A stretch of 64,000 nucleotides of DNA from HGM04593 sp045636125 (lineage in GTDB: Bacteria; Bacteroidota; Bacteroidia; Bacteroidales; Bacteroidaceae): NCBI GenBank assembly GCA_045636125.1, contig JAZTWX010000020.1, forward strand, positions 62,001-126,000, in the 5' to 3' direction. Below are positions 40,779-48,967 of this stretch, piece after piece (the stretch's first letter is position 1; every line of letters starts with the position of its first letter). The position numbers and the translations under genes are program-made. The notes under the pieces were generated by a model, which saw only the letters and a program-made list of their open reading frames with translations, was not told where the DNA came from and did no database searches.

Positions 40779-43613
40779 TCAATGTGCTTCCAACCAATTT
40801 GTTCCCCATCCGCAGTCGGCAACGAGCGGGACGCGCATCTTGAATGCCTGCTGCATCTCCTCCACCACAATTGCCACGAGTGTCTCTTTTTCCTGTGGCA
40901 GCACGTTGAAGTTGAGTTCGTCGTGCACTTGCAGAATCATTGTGGAGCGCAGGTTCTGCTCTTTTATGCGGCGGTAGATGTTTATCATTGCCACTTTTAT
41001 AATGTCGGCTGCGCTGCCTTGTATGGGGGCGTTCACGGCGTTGCGCTCGGCGTAACCGCGCACCACGGCGTTGTGCGAGTTTATGTCGGGCAGGAAGCGT
41101 TTGCGGTGGAATATTGTTTCGACATATCCTTTGAGCTTTGCTTCTTGTTTACATTTTTCAATGTATTCGGCAACGCCTTTGTATGTTTCGAAATAGTTGT
41201 CGATGAGCTCTTTTGCCTCGAAACGGTTCACGTTCATTCTTTCGGCAAGGCCAAAGACCGATATTCCGTAAATTATACCAAAGTTGGCCACTTTTGCCTT
41301 GCGGCGTTCGTCTTTTGTAACCTCTTCAATGGGCTTTTTGTATATTTTTGCGGCGGTGGCGGCGTGAATGTCGTGCCCGCTGCAAAAGTCCTCAATCATA
41401 TTACTGTCGCCGCTCAGGTGGGCCATAATGCGCAGTTCAATCTGCGAATAGTCGACCGACAGGAAAAGGCATCCGTCGTCGGGGATAAAGGCTTTGCGCA
41501 CCTCTTTTCCCTCTTCGTCGCGTATGGGAATGTTCTGCAGGTTGGGGTTGCTTGAGCTCAATCGGCCGGTAGCGGTCACTGTCTGGTTGTACGATGTGTG
41601 TATTTTTCCCGTGCGGGGGTTCACAAGTTCGGGCAGGCTGTCAATGTATGTGCTCAATAGTTTTTTAAGGCCGCGGTATTGTAAAATATTTTTCACAATA
41701 GGGTGGCGGTTTTGCAGCTGTGCAAGCACCTCTTCCGATGTTACAAATTGCCCTGTTTTTGTTTTTTTGGGCTTTTCTACAATTTTCAGCTTACCGAAGA
41801 GAATGTCGCCCACCTGCTTGGGTGATGCTATATTGAACGGTTCGCCTGCTTGCGCGAATATGCTCTCCTCAATTTCGGTGAGGCGTTGCGACAGCAGGGT
41901 AGATGTTTCCTTGAGCGCTTGTGTGTCTATGCGTGCGCCGTTGCGTTCCATATAGGCAAGAACGGGAACGAGCGGCATTTCTATTTTGTAGAACAACTCT
42001 CCCAGCCCTTCGCTCTCAATCTCTTTTTCGAGAATGTTTTTAAGGCGCAGGGTAATGTCGGCGTCTTCGCAGGCGTAGTCGCATATTGCCTCGGGTGTGA
42101 GGTCGCGCATGTTTTTCTGCCCCTTTCCCTTTTCGCCAATGAGCTCGGTTATTTTAATTGTGTTGTAGTTGAGATAAATTTCGGCAAGGTAGTCCATCCC
42201 GTGGTAGAGTTCGGGTTGCAGCACGTAGTGGGCTATCATTGTGTCGAACATAGGGCCGCGCAGTTCAATGCCATAATTGGCGAGCACGGTGAGGTCGTAT
42301 TTTATGTTCTGTCCCACCTTGCAAATTTTTTCGTCCTCCATTATGGGGCGCAGAATTTCGAGGCGGCGCATAGCTTCGCTCCTTTCGGCGGCAATGGGTA
42401 TGTAAACAGCCTCTCCCTCCTTTGTCGATATTGAAATTCCCACAAGTTCGGCCTCAATTGCGTTGGTGCTTGTAGTTTCGGTGTCTACGCACACAGTTTG
42501 GCAATTTTTCACAGCAGAAACAAAAGAGTATATATCTTCTTCTGTATTAAGGAGTTTGTAGCTGTGCGGGGTGCTGTTTAAGCTCGAATGGCTCGAATTT
42601 TTTTCTTCGCCTGTACCTTCGGCGGGAAAAAAATCAAAGAGAGAGGGTTGCAAGGGGTCGCTTTTCTTGCTTTTTTTCGTTACTGTTGCGGGGGCGGTGT
42701 TTTCTTCGTCTTGCGGGGTGTCGAAGAGTGAGGGAGCGAAATTTGTTTTTTTCACTCTCTCCTTCAGTGCGCGCAGTTCGTAAAAGTCGAGCAGGCGGGT
42801 GAGCTCCTCTTCGTTGGCGGGCTCGCGTTTGAGAGTTTCAAGGTCGAGTTCCACGGGAACGTCGGTCTTTATTGTTGCAAGGAATTTGCTGAAAAGAATT
42901 TTTTCGCGGTTCTCCTCTATTTTTGTTTTAAGTGCTCCTTTAAGCTTGTCGCTGTTTGCGAGCAGCTCTTCGATGCTGCCGAATTCGGCTATGAGTTTTT
43001 GTGCGGTTTTTTCTCCCACACCTGGGCAACCGGGAATGTTGTCGCTTGCGTCGCCCATGAGTCCAAGAATATCTATCACCTGCTCGGTGCGTTCGATGCC
43101 GAATTTCTCCTTCACCCTCTCAACGCCCATTACCTCGAACTCCTTGTCGCCATACTTTGGGCGGTATATGAAAACTGTTTCCCCGACAAGCTGTCCGTAG
43201 TCCTTGTCGGGTGTCATCATATATGTAATAATTCCCCTTTTTTCCGCCTGTTTTGCCAGAGTACCTATAACATCGTCGGCTTCGTAGCCGGGAACTTCGA
43301 ATATGGGTATATTATAGGCTTTGAGTATATCCTTTATCACAGGCACCGATTCCCTGATAACCTCGGGGGTCTCCTCGCGTTGTGCCTTGTATTGTTCAAA
43401 TGCTTCGTGGCGGAAGGTTTTTCCACGGGGGTCGAAAGCAACACCTATGTGGGTGGGGTTCTCCTTTTTGAGAACATCTTCGAGTGTGTTTATAAAGCCC
43501 AGGAGAGCCGAGGTGTTGAACCCTTTTGAGTTTATGCGCGGGTTCTTTATAAATGCGTAGTAAGCGCGGTATATGAGCGCGTAAGCGTCGAGCAGAAATA
43601 GTTTCTCCATCAT
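40779..43613 (-). CDS. polA: DNA polymerase I
   Basis: All three Pol I domains are present in 944 residues. The 5'-nuclease domain begins LFLLDAYALIYRAYYAF and includes YEADDVIGTLA, MTPDKDYGQLV and GLMGDASDNIPGCPGVGEKTA. The 3'-5' exonuclease motif is intact as VCVDTETTSTNAIEAEL (Exo I) with YACEDADITLRL (Exo III), so the enzyme should proofread. The polymerase motifs are FLSVDYSQIELRIMAHLSGD (A), RRKAKVANFGIIYGIS (B) and LQVHDELNFNV (C). Residues about 300-340 between nuclease and exonuclease domains form a low-complexity linker rich in K, S and T. Two ATG codons open the gene (43613, 43610). Confidence 0.97.
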   Translation of the reverse strand: MMEKLFLLDAYALIYRAYYAFIKNPRINSKGFNTSALLGFINTLEDVLKKENPTHIGVAFDPRGKTFRHEAFEQYKAQREETPEVIRESVPVIKDILKAYNIPIFEVPGYEADDVIGTLAKQAEKRGIITYMMTPDKDYGQLVGETVFIYRPKYGDKEFEVMGVERVKEKFGIERTEQVIDILGLMGDASDNIPGCPGVGEKTAQKLIAEFGSIEELLANSDKLKGALKTKIEENREKILFSKFLATIKTDVPVELDLETLKREPANEEELTRLLDFYELRALKERVKKTNFAPSLFDTPQDEENTAPATVTKKSKKSDPLQPSLFDFFPAEGTGEEKNSSHSSLNSTPHSYKLLNTEEDIYSFVSAVKNCQTVCVDTETTSTNAIEAELVGISISTKEGEAVYIPIAAERSEAMRRLEILRPIMEDEKICKVGQNIKYDLTVLANYGIELRGPMFDTMIAHYVLQPELYHGMDYLAEIYLNYNTIKITELIGEKGKGQKNMRDLTPEAICDYACEDADITLRLKNILEKEIESEGLGELFYKIEMPLVPVLAYMERNGARIDTQALKETSTLLSQRLTEIEESIFAQAGEPFNIASPKQVGDILFGKLKIVEKPKKTKTGQFVTSEEVLAQLQNRHPIVKNILQYRGLKKLLSTYIDSLPELVNPRTGKIHTSYNQTVTATGRLSSSNPNLQNIPIRDEEGKEVRKAFIPDDGCLFLSVDYSQIELRIMAHLSGDSNMIEDFCSGHDIHAATAAKIYKKPIEEVTKDERRKAKVANFGIIYGISVFGLAERMNVNRFEAKELIDNYFETYKGVAEYIEKCKQEAKLKGYVETIFHRKRFLPDINSHNAVVRGYAERNAVNAPIQGSAADIIKVAMINIYRRIKEQNLRSTMILQVHDELNFNVLPQEKETLVAIVVEEMQQAFKMRVPLVADCGWGTNWLEAH

Positions 43614-43674
43614 TAATAAATAAAATACGAACGTAAAAATACAAAATTTATGGCACTATCCATATTCTTTTTAT

Positions 43675-43682
43675 TACTTTTG
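43675..43682 (+). promoter_or_regulatory. -7 box of the polyprenyl synthase gene; decides its start
   Basis: TACTTTTG is an exact TAnnTTTG match. Because it lies downstream of the possible ATG at 43650, the gene must start at the ATG at 43734. Confidence 0.6.
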
Positions 43683-43733
43683 TGCACAAGAAGCCCCGCG
43701 GGCGTGTTTTTTAGGCAAAATAACAACACTACA

Positions 43734-44708
43734 ATGGACACACTATCTACCATACAGGCTCCCATAAAAGAGCATTTCGAGGCCTTTAAGGAGTTTTATG
43801 GCGCACAGTTCAAGAGCGACATAAAACTGCTCGACAGCGCCCTTATGAACGTTGCCGGCTCAAAAGGCAAGATGATGCGTCCTATGCTGTTGCTGCTCGC
43901 TGCCCGTAGTGTGGGCGAAATTGGTACGGCATCTTATGCTGCTGCAACTTCTCTGGAGCTTCTGCACACAGCGTCGCTGTTGCACGACGATGTTGTTGAC
44001 GACAGCGACGAGCGTCGCGGCTCTCCCGCTTTACGCTCCATTTATGGCAACCGTGTGGCCATTCTCACCGGCGACTATCTTTTTTCGCTTGCGCTGAACA
44101 GCGCTGCACTCACAAAAAATGTTGAGATTGTGGAGCAACTTGCAATGCTTGGTTGTGCACTTTCCAGCGGTGAAATTGTACAATTGCAAACACAACGCTA
44201 CGGTTCGTACGACGAGGAAAACTACTTCAATATTATTAAAGGAAAGACAGCCTCGCTCTTTGCATCGTGTGCCTACATTGGTGCATTGTCGGCTGGCGCT
44301 AGCTGCGAGAAGGCTCTCCGTTTCCGCGAAATTGGCGAGCTTATAGGAATCTGTTTCCAGATAAAAGATGATATTTTCGACTATTTCACCGACGATATCG
44401 GCAAGCCCACAGGCAGTGATATGCGCGAGGGAAAGGTTACTTTGCCTGCGTTGTATGTATTGCGCACATCGGAGTGTGAGCGCCTTAAGGCAATGAATGA
44501 AAAGCTGCAGAGTGGGGCAGTGCTCGACGAGGATGAAATAGAATATCTCATTGAGCAGTCGAAGGCTTGCGGTGGAATTGATTATGCGCTTGCAAAAATA
44601 GGTGAGCTGCGCAGCAAGGCTCTTTCGCTACTGGGCAGTGATATTCCGGCCGATTGTCGCGACGCCTTTGTTGCGTATATCGATTATGTAATAAATCGCA
44701 CAAAATAA
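43734..44708 (+). CDS. polyprenyl diphosphate synthase (trans-type)
   Basis: The enzyme adds isopentenyl units to an allylic diphosphate. The first aspartate-rich motif is LLHDDVVDDSDERRG and the second is FQIKDDIFDYF. GSKGKMMRPMLLLL is the N-terminal substrate-binding block, and KGKTASLFASCAYIGA also fits. From ATG 43734 it has 324 residues. The bulky or small residues before the first motif suggest a long-chain product such as the octaprenyl or heptaprenyl side chain of menaquinone, but chain length is not certain. It ends at a long bidirectional hairpin facing deoC. Confidence 0.9.
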   Translation: MDTLSTIQAPIKEHFEAFKEFYGAQFKSDIKLLDSALMNVAGSKGKMMRPMLLLLAARSVGEIGTASYAAATSLELLHTASLLHDDVVDDSDERRGSPALRSIYGNRVAILTGDYLFSLALNSAALTKNVEIVEQLAMLGCALSSGEIVQLQTQRYGSYDEENYFNIIKGKTASLFASCAYIGALSAGASCEKALRFREIGELIGICFQIKDDIFDYFTDDIGKPTGSDMREGKVTLPALYVLRTSECERLKAMNEKLQSGAVLDEDEIEYLIEQSKACGGIDYALAKIGELRSKALSLLGSDIPADCRDAFVAYIDYVINRTK

Positions 44709-44751
44709 AGCGAGTAAATGTTTGCGTTACGCAAGCCTTGAATTTCCTATA

Positions 44752-44793
44752 ATAACAGATAGGGTGGCTAGTATGAGCCACCCTATCTGTTAT
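44752..44793. terminator. bidirectional terminator between polyprenyl synthase and deoC
   Basis: Arms at 44752-44769 and 44776-44793 are perfectly complementary over 18 bases with a 6-base loop. It separates two convergent genes. Confidence 0.9.
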
Positions 44794-44826
44794 GGTAATT
44801 CTTTTTTTCTTCTTTTTATCGGAATT

Positions 44827-45762
44827 TTAGAAGAATTTTACCTCTTCGCCCAATATCTCGCCGAGGCAAAGGTTGGCAAGTCGGCTGGTTCCCAAACGGA
44901 ACAGTTCATTGGTGAGCCATTCTTCGCCCAAGAGCTCTTTTACTATTGTATAGTATATGAGTGCATCGTGCACTGTGTTGATGCCTCCAGCGGGCTTGAA
45001 ACCAATCTTGCGGCTGGTCTTCTGGTAGTACTCCTTAATGGTGCTGCACATTACGTATGCGGCCTCGGGTGTAGCGGCGGGAGACTCTTTTCCTGTTGAT
45101 GTCTTTATAAAGTCGGCACCTGAATATATCGATAGAATGGATGCTTTTTTAATGTTCTCGGCTGTCTTCAAAGCTCCTGTTTCGAGAATCACTTTAAGGT
45201 GCTTGTCGCCGCACACGTTCTTTAGCTCCTGAATCTCGTCACACACACCTTCGTAGTCGCCGCAGAGGAATTTACCGACGCTCAATACAATATCAATTTC
45301 AGTTGCTCCGTCGTGCAGGGCCATTGCTGTTTCGGCAATCTTAATCTCCTGGAATGTCTGTGACGAGGGGAAGCCGGCCGATACGCAGGCAATGCCCACG
45401 TTCTCCACCTCCAACGACTCGCTTACTATTTTTGCGAAATTGGGGTAGACGCAAATTGCTGCCACGTTCTTGAGGTCGGGGTATTTCTCGTCGAAATCGT
45501 TTACCTTCTCGGTGAATTGCAGCACGCTGTCCTCGCTGTCGGTGCATTTGAGGGTGGTGAGGTCGATGCAGTTGAAGAGGAACTTTTTTACATCGGCGGT
45601 GTTGTTCGCTTCCACCTTCTCCTCTATGAGTTTCTTGACGCTTGCTGCAACCTCTTCGTCGCTCATTGCAGGGGTATATTCACCAAGCACAAATTCGTAT
45701 TTGCTCTCTTCTTCGGCATTGAAGTGTTTCTCTCCGCAGCCGCAATTACATTTCTCGCTCAT
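44827..45762 (-). CDS. deoC: deoxyribose-phosphate aldolase
   Basis: DeoC splits 2-deoxyribose-5-phosphate into glyceraldehyde-3-phosphate and acetaldehyde. The Schiff-base lysine lies in ADFIKTSTGK, the second active-site lysine in KIGFKPAGGINT, and the general acid region in TEIDIVLSVG. The 311-residue protein is longer than the 220-260 of common DeoC and resembles the long DeoC form. It begins with a cysteine cluster (MSEKCNCGCGEKHF). ATG 45762 lies 17 bases inside the end of the mazG-like gene. The far upstream ATG at 45930 would run entirely through that gene and is rejected. Last gene of the mnmG operon. Confidence 0.93.
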   Translation of the reverse strand: MSEKCNCGCGEKHFNAEEESKYEFVLGEYTPAMSDEEVAASVKKLIEEKVEANNTADVKKFLFNCIDLTTLKCTDSEDSVLQFTEKVNDFDEKYPDLKNVAAICVYPNFAKIVSESLEVENVGIACVSAGFPSSQTFQEIKIAETAMALHDGATEIDIVLSVGKFLCGDYEGVCDEIQELKNVCGDKHLKVILETGALKTAENIKKASILSIYSGADFIKTSTGKESPAATPEAAYVMCSTIKEYYQKTSRKIGFKPAGGINTVHDALIYYTIVKELLGEEWLTNELFRLGTSRLANLCLGEILGEEVKFF

Positions 45763-46087
45763 TGCTGTATAGTTTAGGGTTGTTAATATGTCTTTTATTA
45801 TCTCTTTTTGTCTTTTTATCGATATTTTTACTGAACGCTTCGGTGAGGTTGGTGCTTGTCTGGTTAGCAATGCATAGGAGCACCCATAGTACGTCGGCAA
45901 GCTCGTCGCCGAGGTCGCTTTTCTCGCCATCCTTGAACGACTGTTCGCCGTAGCGGCGTGCCATTATGCGTGCAACCTCGCCCACCTCTTCGGCTAGAAT
46001 GGCTGTGTTTGTGAGCTCGTTGAAATAGCGCACACCGTGCTCTTTTATCCAGTTGTCAACCTGTCTCTGTGCCTCTTCGATAGTCAT
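45746..46087 (-). CDS. MazG-like nucleotide pyrophosphohydrolase
   Basis: The 113-residue protein has the all-alpha MazG fold. ILAEEVGEVARIMARRYG carries the E-E-x2-E metal site and LGDELADVLWVLLCIANQ the second E/D cluster. Single-domain relatives hydrolyse non-canonical or surplus nucleoside triphosphates. It follows dtd by 1 base and overlaps the deoC start by 17 bases, in keeping with a nucleotide-housekeeping theme in this operon. The exact substrate is unknown. Confidence 0.9.
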   Translation of the reverse strand: MTIEEAQRQVDNWIKEHGVRYFNELTNTAILAEEVGEVARIMARRYGEQSFKDGEKSDLGDELADVLWVLLCIANQTSTNLTEAFSKNIDKKTKRDNKRHINNPKLYSNEREM

Positions 46088-46088
46088 C

Positions 46089-46541
46089 TTATTCTCGTTT
46101 TTTTGAGTCTATGAATATAGTAACGGGTCCGTCGTTAATTAGTTCAACTTTCATATCGGCACCGAATATTCCTCTTTTTATGGGCTTGTTTACGGCAATC
46201 TCCATTTCGGTGCAGAACTTCTCGTAGAGTGGTACCGATATGTCGGGCTTTGCTGCTTTTATGTAGGAGGGGCGGTTCCCCTTCTTTGTAGATGCCATAA
46301 GGGTGAACTGGCTCACTGCGAGAATATCGCCGCCTGTGTCGGTTACCGAAAGGTTCATAACCCCGTTTTCATCGTCGAAAAGGCGTATGTTGGCTATCTT
46401 TTTTGTGAGCCACTCAATATCTTCGTCATTATCTTCGTCGCAAATGCCTACAAATATAAGTAATCCTTTGTCAATCAACGATATAAGTTTGTTGTCGACT
46501 GTTACGGACGCCTTTTTTACTCTCTGGATCAATACTCTCAT
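46089..46541 (-). CDS. dtd: D-aminoacyl-tRNA deacylase
   Basis: Dtd removes D-amino acids and mischarged glycine from tRNA. The start MRVLIQRVKKASVTVD is typical, the active-site motif is SQFTLMASTKKGNRPSY, and the cis Gly-Pro motif appears near the C-terminus as NDGPVTIFID. Length 150 is normal. It lies between uvrC (30 bases upstream) and the mazG-like gene (1 base downstream). Confidence 0.96.
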   Translation of the reverse strand: MRVLIQRVKKASVTVDNKLISLIDKGLLIFVGICDEDNDEDIEWLTKKIANIRLFDDENGVMNLSVTDTGGDILAVSQFTLMASTKKGNRPSYIKAAKPDISVPLYEKFCTEMEIAVNKPIKRGIFGADMKVELINDGPVTIFIDSKKRE

Positions 46542-46571
46542 TCTATTTTATAGCTTTTAAGTACAAAGGTA

Positions 46572-48401
46572 TCAATTTTTATCGGAAAAGAATGCTTTGT
46601 GCAGAATTTCTGCTTTTGCATTGCCCACAATTCCGGCAATTTCCTCGGTGGTTGCGGCTTTTATTCTCTTTACGCTTTTGAAGTGTAGCAGCAGCGCCTG
46701 CTTGCTCTTTTCGCCTATTCCTTTAACACTGTCGAGTTCACTGGCTGTTTGTCGTTTGCTGCGCTTTTGTCTGTGGAAAGTTATTGCAAAGCGGTGTACC
46801 TCGTCCTGTATTTGTGTCATCAATCTGAACATAGTGCTGTTTTGTTTCAGCCCGATGGTTGCACCGTTGCTCAATAATAATTCCGATGTGCGGTGGCGTC
46901 CGTCTTTCACTAATCCCACTATGGGAATATGTAGCCCGAGTTTGTCTTCCGTTATGCTGCGTATAGCCTCCATCTGTCCTTTTCCACCATCGGCTATTAT
47001 GAGGTTGGGTAGTGCGCCGTTTTCTTCTAAAACTCGGCTGTAACGGCGCTCTACAACTTCGCGCATCGATGCATAATCGTCGGGGCCTTCTACTGTTTTT
47101 ATATTGAATTTGCGGTACTCTTTCTTCGCGGGTTTAAGTTTTTCGAACACAACACAGGCTGCTACAGCGTCGCTACCTTGGAGGTTGGAATTATCGAAAC
47201 ACTCTATTCTCACCGGTAGTTTTTCAAGATGAAGTTCTTGCTGAATCTCTTTGAGCAAGCGGGTGGTTTTCTGTTCGGGGTTCAATTTCTCCGCCTGTTT
47301 CAGCTTGTCTGCCTTGTACTGTTTTACGTTTAATTTGGAAAGGGCGAGCAGGCGTGCTTTGTCGCCTTTCAGGGGCAGGGTAGTGGTTACTCCCTCAATG
47401 GGGAGTTCTATTTCAAAAGGCAGTATTATTTCGCGGGCACTACTCTGGAAACGTTCGCGCATTTCCACTATGCCCATTGCCAATATTTCTTCGTCGCTTT
47501 CATCGAGTATTTTCTTGTATTCAACAGTGAAAGCCTGGTTTATACAGCCATTTGTGATGTGCAGGAAATTTATGTATGCACTCTTTTCGTCGCTTTCAAT
47601 TGCAAATACATCGAGGTTGTTGAGTGTTGAACTCACCACTTCGCTGCGTGCGCGGAAATTCTCTATAAGCTGGTAGCGCTCCTTTAATTTCTGCGCCTCT
47701 TCGAAATTTAGTTTTTCGGCTGCTGCCCGCATTTCACTCATAAGAGCGTCCTGCAGAATACGCGTATCGCCCTTGAGAATTGAGGTTACTTCACCAATAT
47801 ATTTTGCATATTCTTCGCACGAGATTTTGCCTATGCAGGGGCCGCAGCAGTTGTGGATTTGATATTCGAGACAGGGTCGCAACCTTCCTTGACGCACAGC
47901 TTCGGGTGTTATTTTCAGGTTGCAGGTGCGCAGAGGGTAGAGCTCTTTTATGAGCGAGAGAAGTGCTTGCAAAGCTCCGTTGTTGGTGTAGGGGCCAAAG
48001 TAACGGCCTGCACCCTTTACAATTTTTCTTGTCTTGAAAATCTTGGGAAAATAGTCGTTGCTTATGCAAATGGAGGGGTAGGTCTTGTCGTCCTTTAGTA
48101 AAATATTATAGCGAGGCTTGTGCCGCTTTATGAGGTTGTTCTCTAAAAGCAGTGCGTCGGCCTCGCTGTTTACTACAATATAGCGTATGTCGGCAATCTT
48201 GGAAACAAGTAATTTTGTCTTGAGCGATTGCTGTTCTTTGTTGAAATAAGAGGATACCCGGCGTTTGAGATTCTTTGCTTTTCCCACATAAATTATCTCC
48301 CCGCTATCGTTGAGATATTGGTAACAGCCGGGTGTTTCGGGCAGGCTGCCGATAATGTTTTTTATCTGCTGCTCCCGCTTGCTCCTCTCTTCTTTTTTCA
48401 T
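46572..48401 (-). CDS. uvrC: excinuclease ABC subunit UvrC
   Basis: UvrC makes both incisions in nucleotide excision repair. The N-terminal GIY-YIG nuclease is seen as PETPGCYQYLNDSGEIIYVGKA (in parts). The UVR domain lies around LNFEEAQKLKERYQLIE. The C-terminal RNase H-like domain shows IECFDNSNLQGSDAVAA and LIIADGGKGQ, followed by the helix-hairpin-helix LDSVKGIGEKSKQALL. The start at 48401 overlaps the apt stop in TAATG, so uvrC is translationally coupled to apt. The upstream ATG at 48428 would add nine residues read from the apt end and is less likely. The protein has 609 residues. Confidence 0.96.
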   Translation of the reverse strand: MKKEERSKREQQIKNIIGSLPETPGCYQYLNDSGEIIYVGKAKNLKRRVSSYFNKEQQSLKTKLLVSKIADIRYIVVNSEADALLLENNLIKRHKPRYNILLKDDKTYPSICISNDYFPKIFKTRKIVKGAGRYFGPYTNNGALQALLSLIKELYPLRTCNLKITPEAVRQGRLRPCLEYQIHNCCGPCIGKISCEEYAKYIGEVTSILKGDTRILQDALMSEMRAAAEKLNFEEAQKLKERYQLIENFRARSEVVSSTLNNLDVFAIESDEKSAYINFLHITNGCINQAFTVEYKKILDESDEEILAMGIVEMRERFQSSAREIILPFEIELPIEGVTTTLPLKGDKARLLALSKLNVKQYKADKLKQAEKLNPEQKTTRLLKEIQQELHLEKLPVRIECFDNSNLQGSDAVAACVVFEKLKPAKKEYRKFNIKTVEGPDDYASMREVVERRYSRVLEENGALPNLIIADGGKGQMEAIRSITEDKLGLHIPIVGLVKDGRHRTSELLLSNGATIGLKQNSTMFRLMTQIQDEVHRFAITFHRQKRSKRQTASELDSVKGIGEKSKQALLLHFKSVKRIKAATTEEIAGIVGNAKAEILHKAFFSDKN

Positions 48402-48934
48402 TATTTGCCCTCCAGTGTGAGCAAGCAATCTATCTGTGCGTCGGCAGGGAAATTGCTGCGTCCCTTCAATCCCTCGAGCTCTATAAGAAAGTTTACATAG
48501 ACCTTTTTAGGGTTGAGCTTCTTTACAAGATTGTATGCAGCAAGCATTGTTCCACCGGTTGCAAGGAGGTCGTCGTGAATGAGCACAACGTCGTTCTCGT
48601 CGATAGCATCCTTGTGAATTTCTATAGTGTCGCGGCCATACTCTTTTCCGTAGCTCTCGCTTATGGTCTCTGCGGGTAGTTTGCCGGGTTTGCGAATGGG
48701 TACAAAGCCGGCATTCAGTTTAACGGCGAGGGCGGCTGCCATTACAAAGCCGCGCGACTCGATGCCGACTATTTTTGTAATTCCCCGCTCCTTGTACATT
48801 TCGTAAAGAGTGTTGTCGAGCTCCTGCAGGCAAGCGGGGTTCTTGAAGAGTGAGGTTACATCCTTGAATTGAATTCCCGGGATGGGGAAGTCGGGAATGT
48901 TTCTCAAATTAGAGAGTAATAATTCTTTGTTCAT
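48401..48934 (-). CDS. apt: adenine phosphoribosyltransferase
   Basis: Apt salvages adenine to AMP using PRPP. The PRPP-binding motif is VVLIHDDLLATGGTMLAA. FPIPGIQFKDVTSLFKNP is the N-terminal hood region, and GIESRGFVMAAALA is conserved. Length 177 is normal. The gene is 33 bases downstream of mnmG and shares the stop/start TAATG with uvrC. Confidence 0.96.
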   Translation of the reverse strand: MNKELLLSNLRNIPDFPIPGIQFKDVTSLFKNPACLQELDNTLYEMYKERGITKIVGIESRGFVMAAALAVKLNAGFVPIRKPGKLPAETISESYGKEYGRDTIEIHKDAIDENDVVLIHDDLLATGGTMLAAYNLVKKLNPKKVYVNFLIELEGLKGRSNFPADAQIDCLLTLEGK

Positions 48935-48967
48935 AGCTATGGTTGTTTATTGTTTCACGTGGAACAT

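Noticed and set aside
45763..45930. Extended N-terminus of DeoC
   Set aside because: It runs through the mazG-like coding sequence in another frame and reads like a shadow; the cysteine-rich start at 45762 is more plausible.
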